A stretch of DNA of 55,477 nucleotides from Clostridiales bacterium (GTDB taxonomy: Bacteria > Acidobacteriota > Aminicenantia > Aminicenantales > UBA8522). The position numbers and the translations under genes are program-made. Of this stretch, positions 33,448 through 41,852 are shown in pieces. The notes under the pieces were generated by a model, which ran no database searches, had not been told where the DNA came from, and worked only from the letters and a program-made list of their open reading frames with translations. The DNA lies in assembly GCA_029907205.1 (NCBI GenBank), contig JARYMI010000022.1, positions 1-55,477 of the forward strand, given 5' to 3'. Numbering within the stretch: the first letter of the stretch is position 1; every line of letters starts with the position of its first letter.

Positions 33448-34037
33448 AAAAGAACGCTGTTTTCCTCGACCGCGACGGGACGATCAACGTTGACGCCGGC
33501 TATCCCTCAGATTACGGCCAGGTCGAGGTCTATCCCCGGAGCTACGAAGCGGTCAGGAGGCTCAACAGCGCCGGCCTGCCCGTGATCGTTCTGACAAACC
33601 AGTCGGGGATTGGCCGGGGCCTGCTCACTGAAGAAAACCTCAGGACCATCCATGAGAAAATGAAGGCTTCCTTCCAGCAGGAAAAAGCCAGGCTCGATGC
33701 TTTCTATTATTGTCCGCATTATGAACTCTCTGCCATTCCGCGCTACCGGCTTAACTGCGACTGCCGGAAACCGAACCCCGGCCTGGCCCTCAAGGCGGCC
33801 GCCGATTTCGGTCTTGACCTCGCTCGATCCTACATGGTCGGAGACAAGGTGGAAGATATCGTCCTCGGCCTGAACATCAAAGCCTCTCCGGTTCTTGTCC
33901 TCACCGGCTACGGCGAGGAGAGCCTCAAAAAGCTCGCAGAAATCGGAGTCAAGCCAGCCCATGTCGCCGTGGACATCCTCGACGCGGCTGTTTGGATTCT
34001 CGCGCGAGAAAAGAAAGCGGCTAAACCCGTCCCGTAG
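33444..34037 (+). CDS. gmhB: D-glycero-beta-D-manno-heptose 1,7-bisphosphate 7-phosphatase
   Basis: 197 residues from ATG 33444, overlapping the waaF stop as ATGA; a GTG two codons earlier is possible. HAD-IIIA phosphatase with FLDRDGTINVDAGYP, TNQSGIGRG, the zinc loop CPHYELSAIPRYRLNCDCRKPNPG in outline, and MVGDKVEDI. It removes the 7-phosphate on the route to ADP-heptose. The C-terminus has a short basic tail. Confidence 0.92.
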   Translation: MKKNAVFLDRDGTINVDAGYPSDYGQVEVYPRSYEAVRRLNSAGLPVIVLTNQSGIGRGLLTEENLRTIHEKMKASFQQEKARLDAFYYCPHYELSAIPRYRLNCDCRKPNPGLALKAAADFGLDLARSYMVGDKVEDIVLGLNIKASPVLVLTGYGEESLKKLAEIGVKPAHVAVDILDAAVWILAREKKAAKPVP

Positions 34038-34057
34038 GCTTCTCGGAGTCAGGGAAG

Positions 34058-36211
34058 ATGATTCGTTTTGACGACATCCTCGAAAAGGTCGCTCCTTCTT
34101 ATTCCGAAAAAGACATCAATTTCCTAAAAAAAGCCTACGTTTTCGCAGCCAGGGCCCACAAGGGCCAGACCCGCCGCTCCGGCGAACCGTACTTGAGCCA
34201 CCCCTTAGAAGTGGCCGACATGCTGGCCGACATGAAACTGGACAAGACGACCTTGGTGGCCGCCGTGCTCCATGATGTCCTCGAGGACACGGACATCACT
34301 CCTGCCGAGCTTCGAGAAAATTTTGGCCAAGAGGTGGCTGACCTGGTTGAGGGCGTGACCAAAATCAGTCGCGTCCAAGAGACATCGCCGGAGGTTCGCC
34401 AAGCTGAAACCATCCGCAAGATTATTCTGGCAATGATCGATGACTTGCGGGTCATTTTCATCAAACTGGCCGACCGCATTCACAACCTCAAGACTCTTAA
34501 ATTTCTGGACGAGGACAAACAACGGCAGATCGCCAAAGAGACTCTGGAGATCTATGCGCCCATTGCCAACCGCTTGGGGATGGGGCGGATTAAGGCCGAG
34601 CTCGAAGACTTGTCGTTTCGCTACGTCAACCCCGAAGCGTACTTTCAGATTGCCGCCCTGGTCGACCCCCAGCGGCAACGGGCAGAGCACCATCTCAAGA
34701 AGTTCAGGGCGGAGCTGGAAACCCTGATGAGGGAGAACAATATCCCGGCCGAGATTCATTACCGGATCAAGAGGCTGTACAGCATCCATGACAAGATGAA
34801 AAAGCAGGAGGTCAGTTTTGACGAGGTCTACGACTTCATGGCCCTTCGGATCATCACCGACACGGTCAAGAACTGCTACGCTGCCCTCGGGATCATCCAC
34901 CAGAAGTGGCCTCCGCTCCCCCAGCGTTTCCGGGATTTCATTGCCGTGCCGAAGCCAAACCTCTACCAGGCTCTGCACACAACCGTCATCACAGAAGACA
35001 AACAGACGTTCGAGATCCAGATCCGCACGCAGGACATGCACAGCCTGGCTGAGAACGGCATCGCTGCCCATTGGAGGTACAAGGATCAGGATCCCTCAAA
35101 CATCATCAAAGAGGACAGGCGTCTTGAATGGCTGAGAGAAATGGTTGAGCTCTACAAAGAGCAGAGAAGCCCTCGCCAATTCTTGAAGAGCCTCAAGACA
35201 GACCTCATCCCAGAGGAAGTCTACGCTTTCACCCCGAAAGGCAAGGTTATCACGCTGCCGCTCGGCGGCTCGGCCCTGGACTTTGCCTTCAAGGTTCACT
35301 CGGAAATCGGGCTTCATGCTGCCGGAGCGATCATCAACAACAAGCACGCCCCTCTGCGGACTATTCTCAAGACCGGCGACATCGTGGAGATTCTTACGTC
35401 CCCTGATAAAACGCCGCAGCGGCCCTGGCTGAACATCGTTTTCACCTCGGGAGCCAGACACCAGATCAAACGCTGGCTCAACCAGCAGGAAAAAATTAAG
35501 AGCACGGCCTTGGGGAAAAAAATCTGGGAAAGAGAGGCCAGGAAACACGGATTATCCGCTGAATTGCTTAAAGAGGGCTCCCTCCTCAGCCGTCTGACCA
35601 GAGTTCTTCCTGTTAAACTCAGGGGCTTGGACGATTTCTACGCCCTGATCGGCCTGGGGAAGATCGTGATCAACAAGAAGTTCATGTCCCGGCTTGTGCC
35701 CGCGACAGAGGCCGTGGAAAAAAAGCAAGCCCTTCTGAGCAAGTTGATGGACAAGGTCAGCCGCAGGCCCAGGGCTCCCCTTAAGAGCCAGGGTGCTTCG
35801 TGGGAACTCGTCAGCTTGGCAAGGTGCTGTTCTCCCATCTTGGGCGAGCCCATCGTCGGCTACATGACCTCGGGGAAGGGCATCACCATCCATTCAACCC
35901 GATGCTCTCTTGTTCTGAGGGAAGTTCTGGACAGCGAGCGGATGGTGGAAATTTCCTGGGACGCATCACACCCAGGTCCTTTTAAATCCCGGCTTCTGAT
36001 CAAATCCGTGGATACCCCCGGGCTCCTGGCCAGAGTGGCCACGGCCATCGCCCAGTTGGAGGGCAACATCATCAAGGCGGAAGTGATGACCTCTGCTGAT
36101 AAAAAGGCTCAGATCAAGCTCAGCCTGGGCATCCGGGACATCAAACACCTCGAAGCCATTATCAAAAAGATCTCCGCGATTAAAGAAATATTATCGGTAG
36201 AAAGAACTTGA
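34058..36211 (+). CDS. Bifunctional (p)ppGpp synthase/hydrolase (RelA/SpoT)
   Basis: 717 residues. HD hydrolase domain with SHPLEVADMLADMKLD and VLHDVLEDTD (about 45-80); synthetase domain with RLYSIHDKMKK and YQALHTTVI (about 230-330); TGS domain VYAFTPKGKVITLPLGGSAL near 390; zinc-finger/helical part; ACT domain at the end (TPGLLARVATAIAQLEGNII). Both catalytic centres look intact, so it should make and degrade the alarmone. It lies 20 bp after gmhB. Confidence 0.95.
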   Translation: MIRFDDILEKVAPSYSEKDINFLKKAYVFAARAHKGQTRRSGEPYLSHPLEVADMLADMKLDKTTLVAAVLHDVLEDTDITPAELRENFGQEVADLVEGVTKISRVQETSPEVRQAETIRKIILAMIDDLRVIFIKLADRIHNLKTLKFLDEDKQRQIAKETLEIYAPIANRLGMGRIKAELEDLSFRYVNPEAYFQIAALVDPQRQRAEHHLKKFRAELETLMRENNIPAEIHYRIKRLYSIHDKMKKQEVSFDEVYDFMALRIITDTVKNCYAALGIIHQKWPPLPQRFRDFIAVPKPNLYQALHTTVITEDKQTFEIQIRTQDMHSLAENGIAAHWRYKDQDPSNIIKEDRRLEWLREMVELYKEQRSPRQFLKSLKTDLIPEEVYAFTPKGKVITLPLGGSALDFAFKVHSEIGLHAAGAIINNKHAPLRTILKTGDIVEILTSPDKTPQRPWLNIVFTSGARHQIKRWLNQQEKIKSTALGKKIWEREARKHGLSAELLKEGSLLSRLTRVLPVKLRGLDDFYALIGLGKIVINKKFMSRLVPATEAVEKKQALLSKLMDKVSRRPRAPLKSQGASWELVSLARCCSPILGEPIVGYMTSGKGITIHSTRCSLVLREVLDSERMVEISWDASHPGPFKSRLLIKSVDTPGLLARVATAIAQLEGNIIKAEVMTSADKKAQIKLSLGIRDIKHLEAIIKKISAIKEILSVERT

Positions 36212-36220
36212 AGGGCTCTG

Positions 36221-36412
36221 CTAAATTGTCTTTTTGACCCGGCCCGAGCGCAGACATCGTGTGCACACCCATATTTTCTTCACGCCCGTTTCGGTCTGGG
36301 CTTTTACTCGTTGAAGATTGGGCTTCCACTTCTTCGGCGCGGCTTTATGCGAATGACTAACGGTGTGCCCAAACACGGGTCCTTTTTGACAAATCTCGCA
36401 TACTTTCGGCAT
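36221..36412 (-). CDS. rpmB: 50S ribosomal protein L28
   Basis: 63 residues. VCEICQKGPVFGHTVSHSH, KWKPNLQRVKA and WVCTRCLRSGRVKK are diagnostic. Two CxxC pairs mark the zinc-binding form. Converges with the RelA/SpoT gene with only nine bases between stops. Confidence 0.96.
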   Translation of the reverse strand: MPKVCEICQKGPVFGHTVSHSHKAAPKKWKPNLQRVKAQTETGVKKIWVCTRCLRSGRVKKTI

Positions 36413-36479
36413 GGTCGCTCTCTCTTCTCGAAGCGCTCATATATACCACAAACGGCCGCTCCTCGCAACGACCCGAGGC

Positions 36480-37403
36480 TCAGGGCTCGAAGCGGCGTCT
36501 TCTTTTGAAGGCTTCGAGCGTGTTCTTCATCAGCATGGCGACGGTCAGCAGCCCGACCCCGCCCGGAACGGGCGTCATCGCTGCGGCCCGCTCGACGGCT
36601 CTCGGGTCGACATCGCCGACGACCGTGTATCCTTTTTCTGCCAGGTCTTTTTCCCGTTTCTCATCCTCTCCGAAAAGATCTCTCACCCTGGCCGCGTCGG
36701 CGAGCTGGTTGATGCCGACGTCGATGACGACGGCGCTTTCCTTGACAAACTCGGGCTTTACGAAGGCGGGCTTGCCCATCGCTGCGACGAGAATATCGGC
36801 TCGAGCGGCCACCGCCGCCAAGTCTTTTGTCCTTGAGTGGCAGATTGTCACCGTGGCGTTTTCATTGGTCATCATCGCCGCCAGAGGCTTTCCGACGATC
36901 AGGCTGCGGCCGATGACAACGACCTCTTTCCCTTCGAGCGGAACGCGGTTATACCTTAGTAATTCGATTATTCCCATCGGAGTACAAGGTTTTAGCCCTT
37001 CTTCGTTGGCCAGAAGGCTTCCCAAGTTGAAAGGATGAAACCCGTCCACGTCCTTCTCGGGCGATATAGCACAGATGATGTCGTGTGCTTTAAGGTGGCC
37101 AGGCAACGGGAGCTGGACAAGGATGCCGTCGACGTCCTCCTGTTGGTTTAGCTCAGCGATCCGGGCTTTCAGGGCCCGCGCTTCGGTGTTGGCTGGCAGG
37201 GTCAGAATCTGGGAGGCAATCCCGAGCCCCTGGCTGGCTTTTTCCTTGCTCCTAAGATAAATCTGGGAAGACTTGTTCTCTCCGACCAAAATCCCGATCA
37301 GCCCGGGCACCTGATTGGTTTTTTCCCTGAAATGCTCGACTTCCTCTTTGACTTCCTGCTTGATCTTTTCGGCCAGTGCCCGGCCTTCGAGCCAAACGCC
37401 CAT
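36480..37403 (-). CDS. folD: Bifunctional methylenetetrahydrofolate dehydrogenase/cyclohydrolase
   Basis: 307 residues from ATG 37403, chosen because GAGGAGG precedes it; the open frame upstream crosses the promoter. YLRSKEKASQGLGI holds the catalytic Tyr/Lys, DVDGILVQLPLPGHL, PEKDVDGFHPFN and VVIGRSLIVGKPLAAMM are the family motifs, and GGVGLLTVAMLMKNTLEA ends the domain. It interconverts methylene-, methenyl- and formyl-tetrahydrofolate. Slightly longer than the 285-residue norm because of a loop near residue 260. Confidence 0.96.
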   Translation of the reverse strand: MGVWLEGRALAEKIKQEVKEEVEHFREKTNQVPGLIGILVGENKSSQIYLRSKEKASQGLGIASQILTLPANTEARALKARIAELNQQEDVDGILVQLPLPGHLKAHDIICAISPEKDVDGFHPFNLGSLLANEEGLKPCTPMGIIELLRYNRVPLEGKEVVVIGRSLIVGKPLAAMMTNENATVTICHSRTKDLAAVAARADILVAAMGKPAFVKPEFVKESAVVIDVGINQLADAARVRDLFGEDEKREKDLAEKGYTVVGDVDPRAVERAAAMTPVPGGVGLLTVAMLMKNTLEAFKRRRRFEP

Positions 37404-37467
37404 GGTTTCCTCCTCTCTCTGGCCCTTAACCGTTCGGGCCACTCTCTGCGTCACGCGCCAGGCCGTT

Positions 37468-37496
37468 ATTATACCCAGGCTGGTCGTTTTAAACAA
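37468..37496 (-). promoter_or_regulatory. Sigma-70 promoter of folD
   Basis: On the minus strand TTGTTT (37496-37491), 17 bases, TATAAT (37473-37468). Start expected near 37461, some 58 bases before the folD ATG. Confidence 0.65.
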
Positions 37497-37523
37497 CAAC
37501 ATTCCCGCACGGCATTGAATCAA

Positions 37524-37540
37524 TTGGCATAAAAATTGCT
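37524..37540 (+). promoter_or_regulatory. Sigma-54-like promoter before the lipoprotein/protease operon
   Basis: TTGGCATAAAAATTGCT: GG at 37526-37527 and GC at 37538-37539 are 12 bases apart. It differs from consensus TGGCAC-N5-TTGC only at the last C of the -24 block. Predicted start near 37551; the first gene starts at 37688, leaving a 137-base leader. Confidence 0.6.
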
Positions 37541-37687
37541 GTCCTTCCCAGCATGAGTGATTCTGCATGCAGAAACGGCCACTCTGCCACGTCCCAGCAA
37601 AATCGCTATTCCACCGGCCATAAAATCAACCCCCCGATGTCCTTGACCAAAAAGCGAAAAAGAGGTAGTTTTAGAGGCGGGGTCATT

Positions 37688-38074
37688 ATGAACAGGATAC
37701 TCCCTAAGGGAATCACTGCGGCTTTCCTCGTCAGCCTTCTCTTAACCGCATGTTCTTTCCTTCCAAAGCCCGACCAGGTCAGCTTCGGCATCTGGGCCGC
37801 CGAGCAGGACCTCTGGGATGAGGCCATATTCCGCTGGAAAAGAGCTGTCGCTCTCGACCCGAACTCTGTCGCTGCTCACAACAACCTGGCCGTCGCCTAC
37901 GAAAAGAAAGGGCTCTGGGAGGAGGCAAGGCGGGAGTACGAGATCGCCTTGAAGCTCGCCCCCGAGAACAGGTGGCTTAAAGCCAACTACCAGTCTTTCA
38001 AGGAAAACCTTGAGGCCTCGGACAAGGCCAAGGAAAAAGAGAAAAAAGAAGCGGAGAAAGATGAGAAAAAATAG
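37688..38074 (+). CDS. TPR-repeat lipoprotein
   Basis: 128 residues from ATG 37688. Signal peptide with lipobox LLTAC (Cys near residue 22). One to two TPR units follow (DLWDEAIFRWKRAVALDPNS, AAHNNLAVAYEKKGLWEEAR, EYEIALKLAPEN), then a Lys/Glu tail. A periplasmic or outer-membrane scaffold protein is likely. Overlaps the next lipoprotein gene by 14 bp. Confidence 0.85.
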   Translation: MNRILPKGITAAFLVSLLLTACSFLPKPDQVSFGIWAAEQDLWDEAIFRWKRAVALDPNSVAAHNNLAVAYEKKGLWEEARREYEIALKLAPENRWLKANYQSFKENLEASDKAKEKEKKEAEKDEKK

Positions 38075-38720
38075 CCTGGCTGTCGCCAGCCTCCTGCTCT
38101 TCCTGGCCGCCTGCAGGAGTGATGTTTACAGGAAGCTCAAGGTTGAGCTCCCTGCCTATTCACCCGTCAAGCTCGGGGATTTCCTGGAGGTTGTCATTAC
38201 TCCGTTCCTCGTGGCTGAGCAGCCCCAGGGAATAGACGTGAACAAAGAAATCGCCGATTATCTCAAGCCGGAACTGGAGAAGAAATTCAAGGGCCGTGTC
38301 ACCCTCAACCAAGTTCCTTTGGAAAGCGAAGAAGCGTTCAAGAAGCCAGAATACTGGCGCGCCCTGGCCGCTGGTTCGAGCAAATCCCTGTTCCTCACCG
38401 GCCGGGCAACCTTTACTCAGGAGACAAGAAAGGCCATCTTAGCCCGCCCCGCTCGAAGCCTCGAGGAAGAACCCTTGTCCCCCCAGAGAGGCCTCGACGA
38501 GAGGCGGATCTTTACGCTGGACGTAAGCCTCTATCTTATCAAGGCCGAAACGGGCGAACCTCTGCTCCAGCGTGATTTCAAGGAAACAAAAAGCTACACG
38601 AACCCGAAGCAGCGCGCTGACTTTGCCTTCTACGACCTCATCCAGCGAGTCAAAGCCAAACTCTTCCGGCTTGTCCTGGGACAAGAGCTCGTCCAGAACA
38701 GGTATCTTTTAACCAGATAA
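38061..38720 (+). CDS. Lipoprotein, function unknown
   Basis: 219 residues from ATG 38061. Lipobox LAAC near residue 18. The mature protein holds a possible GNA1162/DUF799-like fold: ITPFLVAEQPQGIDVNKEIA, DYLKPELEKKFKGRVTL, LFLTGRATFTQETR and LDVSLYLIKAETGEPLLQRD. Such proteins are often linked to outer-membrane assembly or transport, but I cannot name it. It is 12 bp before the large protease-barrel gene and shares its operon. Confidence 0.75.
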   Translation: MRKNSLAVASLLLFLAACRSDVYRKLKVELPAYSPVKLGDFLEVVITPFLVAEQPQGIDVNKEIADYLKPELEKKFKGRVTLNQVPLESEEAFKKPEYWRALAAGSSKSLFLTGRATFTQETRKAILARPARSLEEEPLSPQRGLDERRIFTLDVSLYLIKAETGEPLLQRDFKETKSYTNPKQRADFAFYDLIQRVKAKLFRLVLGQELVQNRYLLTR

Positions 38721-38732
38721 CAAGGAGTTCCG

Positions 38733-41684
38733 ATGAAAAACAAATGGGGCATTCCGGCGGTTGTCCTTTCCTGCCTGGCGTTGATTTCCCCGAGCCCTGC
38801 TCAGGAGTTCTTTTATTATCCTTACTACGGGAAGAATAAGATCATGTACGAAGACTTCCAGTGGAAGTCCTATGCCACCGATCATTTCCATGTCTATTTT
38901 TATGCCGAGCGGCCGGAGGTATTAAAGAACGTCGCCGAGGTCGCCGAAAGCGCCTACCATAAAATCAGCGATATCCTCAAACATCAGCTCACTGATCCGG
39001 TGCCGATCATCTACTACACAACGTATACCGACTTTGAACAGAGCAACCTCTTTAATATTTCCGAGGGAGTGCTGGGCGTCAGCGAACCCCTTCTTCACCG
39101 GATCGGCGTCCACGGAGACATGCCCTTGGATGAGCTCCAAAGCCTTGTCGAGCACGAGCTCACCCACATCTTCCAATTCGATATCCTCTGGGGAAGACCA
39201 GGGGCATCCCTCTACGCCTTGAGCACGCCTCCGCTCTGGCTCTTTGAAGGCCTCTCTGAATACACGACCGGGCGGTGGACATCGTGGTCTCAGATGCTGA
39301 TCAGGGACGCTGTGCTGAACGACCGAATCCCAGAAATCACAGATTCGGGCGATCTTTACAGCCGTTATCCCATGCCCCGCGACCCGGCATATGACTTCGG
39401 CCATGCGATCTACGATTTTATCGAGGAAAAGTACGGGCATAACGGGATCAAGGAGCTTTGGCAGTCACTAAAAAATTCGCCCCTGATCGGCCGGATTGCC
39501 CCGCTGAAAAAGGCTTTTAACATCAAGCCCCATGAATTCAACTATGAATTCAAGAAATTCCTCCGCGAGAAAAACAGGAAATTTCTGATCCGGGAGAATC
39601 CCGAAGACTACAGCATCGCCCTCGGCCCGAAGTTTCCGCAAAACCCTTACTATTTCACCTTTTCCCATGCTGTCTCCCCATCGGGCGACCTCATCGCGGC
39701 CCTGACGTACAACGTGGCCGAATATGATATTGACCTTGTCCTGATCTCGACAAAGGACGGGTCGATCGTCAAAAACATCACCCGCGGGTTTACCACCGAT
39801 TACGATTACATCAAATATGAGTACGACCCATCCCAGGGAGCAAGCCTGGCCTGGTCTCCCGACGGAGACACAATCGTTTTCTTCGCCAGGCACGAGAGAA
39901 GGTATTCTCTGTACTTCGTGGATGTGTTGCGGGGGAAGCTCGTCAGAAAAATCAACATCCCCTACGACCGGCCTGCCGCCCCTTGTTTCTCGCCTGGCGG
40001 AAAGGCCATTTATTTTACCGCCTTCGCCAAAGGCTGGCATGACATCTTCAGGCTGGACCTTGAAACCGAGGGGATTGACAACCTGACCCAGGACTCACTT
40101 TTCGAGAAAGCCCCGGCCGTCTCCCCGGACGGACGTTATCTCGCTTATTCTATCCGCGTCGATGCCGCAGACAAGCTCTTTCTTTCTCCGCTTGACAACA
40201 TGAAGCAGAAGACGCAGTTGACGTTCGGCCAGGGCAATACCATCTGCCCGGCTTTCGCCGCCAGCTCCAAGGATATCTTTTTCTCTGGTGACGCCCGGGA
40301 AGCCATCAACATCTATTCAATCAACGTCGAGACCGGCGAATTGAAGCGCTTCACAGACGTCTGGACGGGCAACTTTTATCCCGTCCCTCATCCCCGAGAC
40401 CCAAACCGAATCGTCTTTTCCGCCTTTAATAAGGGCTCGTACCAAATCTTTTTGGCTGAACTCAAAGGCCTTGTTGAGGACAGGATGGCTTTCGCGGAAC
40501 TTCCGAAAGAAGAATCGCTGCCGGGCTTCCGCCCCTCCGTCAGCCTCGACATCAACCAGGACAAGATCGAGCCCTACAAGGGGATGCAGAGCCTCTACGT
40601 CTCCGGCCGGCCCCCTGTCGATGTCCTTGTTTCATCGGACGGCTCTGTTTTCGGCGGCACGGCCATCTCCTTCGGCGACATCCTCGGCGATCATAATTTC
40701 TACGCCATGTTCTTCCAGTCTCGCGGCTTGCGCTCGTATTACTTTGCTTATATCAACCAGAAAAAGCGCCTTCAGTTCATGCCCAGCCTTTTTGAATACA
40801 CGCTCTACTATTACCTTCCTTATTCGTATTTCGACTCCTCTTTATACTATTCCCTCAGCTACCAGGACGCCATCGCCTACCGCAAGATTTCCAGCGCCAA
40901 CATCACCGCCTTCTACCCCCTAAACAGGTACTACAGGCTGGAGGGAAACTTCGGTTTTTACCGGTACGAAGAGAATTTTGCCAACCCTTACAGCATGGGA
41001 ATGTACACAGGCAACCGGTACGGCTACTTCTGGAACGGCAACGCCCTCTCTCTGTCCCTCGCCATCACCGGCGAGACGACCCACTTCAACCCTTATTTCG
41101 GCCCGCTTGCCGGGCACACGTTCAGGATTTCCCTGACCCAGGGCTTGCCGGTGTCCGAAAGTTTCTTCAGGAACACGACCGTGCAGGCTGACATGCGAAA
41201 ATATTTTTATTTTGGGGCCGCCAGCTTATTGGCTTTGCGCTTTGAAGGCTGGGCCAGCCGGGGAAGAGACCCTTATGTTTTTTATCACGGCGGCAACAAT
41301 CAGGTCAGGTCTTCGTATTATTACAACATCGTCTCCACAGAAGGGTGGTTCTTCAATGCCGAGCTCCGTTTTCCTCTCGTCAACGCCGCCTCGACGATCC
41401 TCGGTCAGATCGGTCCGGTTCGAGGGGCTTTGTTTTTCGACATCACCCGCGCTAAGCTCGACGGCTACCCCGCCAAGTTCTACGAATACTATGGCCCCGG
41501 CGTCTCACGCAGATCTTTCGATGCCCTCGGCTCATATGGCTACGGCATCCAGTTTTTCCTCTTTGGCCTTCCCCTCCACATCGAGTTTGCCAAACGCCTA
41601 AACTGGCCGGACATCTCCAGGCCCCTAGATGTCCAGGGTTACGGAGGTTTTGAGACGAAATTCTGGATCGGCTTCGACTTCTAA
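38733..41684 (+). CDS. Peptidase MA-like / TolB-type propeller / outer-membrane barrel fusion
   Basis: 983 residues. Signal peptide 1-23. Residues about 45-285 form a gluzincin metalloprotease domain: HELTH at 141-145 and the second Glu in LFEGLSEY (Glu172). Residues about 300-590 hold PD40/WD40-like propeller blades (SPDGDTIVFFARHERR, SPGGKAIYFTAF, SPDGRYLAYSIR). Residues about 610-983 are barrel strands with a D15/BamA-like look, ending in FETKFWIGFDF with terminal Phe, as recognised by BamA. The catalytic residues are present, so an active cell-surface or periplasmic protease tethered by its own barrel is likely. Confidence 0.85.
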   Translation: MKNKWGIPAVVLSCLALISPSPAQEFFYYPYYGKNKIMYEDFQWKSYATDHFHVYFYAERPEVLKNVAEVAESAYHKISDILKHQLTDPVPIIYYTTYTDFEQSNLFNISEGVLGVSEPLLHRIGVHGDMPLDELQSLVEHELTHIFQFDILWGRPGASLYALSTPPLWLFEGLSEYTTGRWTSWSQMLIRDAVLNDRIPEITDSGDLYSRYPMPRDPAYDFGHAIYDFIEEKYGHNGIKELWQSLKNSPLIGRIAPLKKAFNIKPHEFNYEFKKFLREKNRKFLIRENPEDYSIALGPKFPQNPYYFTFSHAVSPSGDLIAALTYNVAEYDIDLVLISTKDGSIVKNITRGFTTDYDYIKYEYDPSQGASLAWSPDGDTIVFFARHERRYSLYFVDVLRGKLVRKINIPYDRPAAPCFSPGGKAIYFTAFAKGWHDIFRLDLETEGIDNLTQDSLFEKAPAVSPDGRYLAYSIRVDAADKLFLSPLDNMKQKTQLTFGQGNTICPAFAASSKDIFFSGDAREAINIYSINVETGELKRFTDVWTGNFYPVPHPRDPNRIVFSAFNKGSYQIFLAELKGLVEDRMAFAELPKEESLPGFRPSVSLDINQDKIEPYKGMQSLYVSGRPPVDVLVSSDGSVFGGTAISFGDILGDHNFYAMFFQSRGLRSYYFAYINQKKRLQFMPSLFEYTLYYYLPYSYFDSSLYYSLSYQDAIAYRKISSANITAFYPLNRYYRLEGNFGFYRYEENFANPYSMGMYTGNRYGYFWNGNALSLSLAITGETTHFNPYFGPLAGHTFRISLTQGLPVSESFFRNTTVQADMRKYFYFGAASLLALRFEGWASRGRDPYVFYHGGNNQVRSSYYYNIVSTEGWFFNAELRFPLVNAASTILGQIGPVRGALFFDITRAKLDGYPAKFYEYYGPGVSRRSFDALGSYGYGIQFFLFGLPLHIEFAKRLNWPDISRPLDVQGYGGFETKFWIGFDF

Positions 41685-41739
41685 CAAAAACGGGAAAGGC
41701 CCTCCGGCAGGACCACCCTTTCTTTCTGTAACAAAACTC

Positions 41740-41768
41740 TTGAATTCGCCCATTCGCCGTGCTATGAT
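41740..41768 (+). promoter_or_regulatory. Sigma-70 promoter of dnaA
   Basis: TTGAAT (41740-41745), 17 bases, TATGAT (41763-41768). Start expected near 41775; the leader then carries the DnaA-box-like repeats. Confidence 0.65.
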
Positions 41769-41807
41769 TCCCTCGCCTTCTTTGCGTCTATCAGCAAAGC
41801 AGGGAGG

Positions 41808-41839
41808 TTTTCCACAGTTGTGGAAATTTCTGTGGAAAT
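41808..41839. promoter_or_regulatory. DnaA-box-like cluster in the dnaA leader
   Basis: TTTTCCACA (41808-41816) differs from TTATCCACA at one base. TGTGGAAAT occurs at 41819-41827 and again at 41831-41839 in the opposite sense. The first two form a perfect inverted repeat, TTTCCACA-GT-TGTGGAAA (41809-41826). Likely DnaA autoregulation; possibly part of the replication origin. Confidence 0.6.
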
Positions 41840-41852
41840 CAAAAGCGCCGCT

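Noticed and set aside
34205-35071. 288-codon minus-strand frame opposite the RelA/SpoT gene
   Set aside because: Shadow frame; the plus strand carries all catalytic motifs.
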